64,000 nucleotides of DNA from JAIBDK01 sp965261915 (GTDB lineage: Bacteria; Pseudomonadota; Gammaproteobacteria; Arenicellales; Poriferihabitantaceae): positions 1,240,001 to 1,304,000 of the forward strand of contig CBDHDW010000013.1 of the NCBI GenBank assembly GCA_965261915.1, in the 5' to 3' direction. The position numbers and the translations under genes were made by a program. Of the stretch, positions 62,531 to 64,000 are shown piece after piece; within the stretch, counting starts at the first letter, position 1, and each line of letters begins with the position of its first letter. The notes under the pieces were generated by a model. It was given only the letters and a program-made list of their open reading frames with translations. It searched no databases and was not told where the DNA came from.

Positions 62531-63546
62531 TTAGTTGGTACTCCCAAATTTTGCGCTACAAGTGCTAGCATTTCGCCACGCTGAACCATGCCGCGATTAG
62601 TGTGCGCCAAAACAAACCCGTCATGAGGGCATTCCAGCCTGATAGAAGGGCGCACCGGCTCAGTTACGAAATGGAACCAGCCCGCAAAATCACCCGCTTT
62701 GACATCTTGCCCGGCACTGATCGCGCGATCATAGATACCCATTGCCGGAGCATATAGCGTATGTTCTGACGCGGCGATTTCAACTTTTCTAGGGGTTGGC
62801 CATGGCTCAACTGCACCATCAATCAATCCAAGGTGACGCAACACGCGCAACAACCCCTCTTCCGCCAGATCGGTAATATCTGGATCAACCCCGCCGCCGC
62901 CGCCAAGTTCAATTGCGATCATCGGCACCCCGGCGCGTTCTGCAGCTGAATTCACCGAACGGTTGTCATTGTTCACACCAAGCATCCAGATCAGAGGCAG
63001 ACCAAAAACCTCAGCCAGTTCTATATTTTTTTCTCGCAATCCCGGATCGGCCGCTTGGGTCGCCAATGCGCAGGGCTGAAAGAATGAGGCCTTTCCACCA
63101 GAATGTAGATCAACGACCGCATCACACTGTGACAGAATTTTAGTTTCAAGAAAATGCGCTAGCATTTCTGTGGGCCCACCATCCGAATCACCCGGAAACG
63201 CGCGGTTTATGTTAACGCCGTCAAGCGGGGACACGCGCGATGATGCCGCAACGGCTGGGGCATTAAAAGCTGGCATCAATATAACTTGCCCGCTTATATT
63301 GCCTGGTTTTAACTGACAGGCCAGTCGCATTATTGCTGATGGCCCTTCAAATTCATCGCCATGCGTCCCGCCTAAAATCAAAACGATGGGACCATAACCA
63401 CCCTTTATCGAAATAACAGGGATCGGATTATATCCTAAGGGATTAGTGTTGTCCGACCACCGCAACATCAGATCCCCTACCTGCCGTCCTGGCAGGGTCA
63501 GATCGAAATTTAACTTCAATCGGCTTTGAGTGTTTGAGCGCGTCAT
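62527..63546 (-). CDS. Succinylglutamate desuccinylase / aspartoacylase family zinc deacylase
   Basis: This 339-residue metallo-deacylase has the zinc motif GGTHGDEFEGPS (His and Glu), a conserved Arg (NINRAFPGD), the third ligand His in VDLHSGG, and the catalytic Glu in MIAIELGGGG. A carboxy-terminal beta-barrel (CPHDGFVLAHTNRGMVQRGE) is present. Relatives include aspartoacylase, AstE and ectoine-pathway DoeB, which split N-acyl amino acids. It is the first gene of the minus-strand operon. The start ATG 63546 faces the divergent aminotransferase. Confidence 0.9.
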   Translation of the reverse strand: MTRSNTQSRLKLNFDLTLPGRQVGDLMLRWSDNTNPLGYNPIPVISIKGGYGPIVLILGGTHGDEFEGPSAIMRLACQLKPGNISGQVILMPAFNAPAVAASSRVSPLDGVNINRAFPGDSDGGPTEMLAHFLETKILSQCDAVVDLHSGGKASFFQPCALATQAADPGLREKNIELAEVFGLPLIWMLGVNNDNRSVNSAAERAGVPMIAIELGGGGGVDPDITDLAEEGLLRVLRHLGLIDGAVEPWPTPRKVEIAASEHTLYAPAMGIYDRAISAGQDVKAGDFAGWFHFVTEPVRPSIRLECPHDGFVLAHTNRGMVQRGEMLALVAQNLGVPTK

Positions 63547-63612
63547 TACCTTATAGATTCCTTAGTTCACAATGCTTATAGCATAATTTTTTCGAAAGTG
63601 AATTGCCAATTC

Positions 63613-63628
63613 TATCATTTATGTGATA
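63613..63628. promoter_or_regulatory. Inverted repeat TATCA-N6-TGATA in divergent intergenic region
   Basis: Perfect 5-bp half-sites lie between the deacylase operon (start 63546) and the aminotransferase (start 63657), where one regulator could control both directions. The half-site is AT-rich, so chance is possible. Confidence 0.3.
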
Positions 63629-63656
63629 TATCAAAAAAACTTGAATGGAGAACAAC

Positions 63657-64000
63657 ATGGCAGTGACCATAGCAAAGCAAGGTATCAAGAAAATCAAACC
63701 TCATATGATTGGCGGCACGCGGCACGCAGCACCACCTATTTCGATTCAACTGAATTCTAATGAAAGCGTATATGGCCCCTCCCCGCATGCAATTACTGCA
63801 GCAAGGGCTGCCGCTTCTGCACTCGAACGTTATGTTGAAAACGTTGACACGATACTGGCTCCTGCGATTGCTGAACGTTTTGGATTGCAGGCAGAATTAA
63901 TAACAACAGGACAAGGGTCCGACGATTTGCTGGCCAGATTGGCCCGTGGGTATCTGGGGTCAGGTGATGAATTAATCCGCAGTGCCAATGGTTATTTGAA
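63657..64000 (+). CDS. HisC-like class I/II aminotransferase (3' end outside window)
   Basis: The first 114 codons of a PLP-dependent aminotransferase lie in the window. The protein begins MAVTIAKQGIKKIKPHMIGG, then IQLNSNESVYGPSP (like histidinol-phosphate aminotransferase LNxNENPxGPSP), and TTGQGSDDLLARLARGYL with the phosphate-binding Gly-rich loop. A GGAG precedes the ATG by 7-10 bases. It is divergent from the deacylase operon. The substrate cannot be fixed from the visible part; HisC-like enzymes often serve catabolic clusters. Confidence 0.85.
   Translation, partial: MAVTIAKQGIKKIKPHMIGGTRHAAPPISIQLNSNESVYGPSPHAITAARAAASALERYVENVDTILAPAIAERFGLQAELITTGQGSDDLLARLARGYLGSGDELIRSANGYL

Overview
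The window looks like a chromosomal segment of a marine, possibly host-associated, gammaproteobacterium. This rests on family resemblance only: PurL, DapA, ArgB, MetK, FolE, Xni and a YdbH-YnbE-YdbL set all read like gammaproteobacterial proteins, and there is no rRNA or other phylogenetic marker. The segment carries many insertion sequences (two IS66, two IS1380, one IS1182, one IS630 and an IS6 relic) and many broken genes, as seen in genomes going through an IS expansion. No rRNA, tRNA or CRISPR array was recognised.

Layout. 1-2725: start of a fused indolepyruvate ferredoxin oxidoreductase that runs off the left edge. 3341-9500: a wrecked defence island on the minus strand, made of an intact HNH nuclease (PtuB type), a PtuA-type ATPase split by an IS66 that itself carries an IS1380, and an hsdM methylase remnant cut at the side of an IS630. 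10814-14941: a histone-deacetylase-like amidohydrolase, an amidase and a divergent HpaB-type flavin oxygenase. 15632-16273: a repeat-built coiled-coil membrane protein beside a second IS1380.

18145-32372 is core metabolism: dapA, purL, a small membrane protein, a Cds6-like NTF2 protein, ETF-ubiquinone oxidoreductase, an argD-type aminotransferase, fpr, argB, and metK-ahcY behind a 30-bp palindrome. 32483-40671 (minus strand) holds folE, xni, ydbH, ynbE and ydbL. Here xni is split by an IS1182 element and ydbH by the second IS66. Removing each element plus one target-site copy restores the reading frame exactly in xni, ydbH and ptuA, so these insertions look recent.

40932-52939: a DUF2797 protein, a two-component system, and a purine-catabolism region (uraH, uraD, guaD, xdhC, xdhB, xdhA) with a FlaA1/WbpM-type sugar dehydratase between guaD and the xdh genes.

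53090-64000 starts with two relics (IS6 transposase, YeiH-type transporter). Then comes a tightly packed minus-strand operon of alphaproteobacterial flavour: aspartoacylase-like deacylase, aldehyde dehydrogenase, Rieske oxygenase, two tandem paralogues of a family I do not recognise, an AllG-like DUF1116 protein, amidase and 2Fe-2S ferredoxin, followed by a dead XRE regulator and a ferredoxin reductase. A HisC-like aminotransferase is divergent at the right edge. Most start/stop pairs overlap by 1-4 bases, which argues for one catabolic pathway, probably for a nitrogen-containing amide or ureido compound. This operon is the best candidate in the window for an undescribed system.
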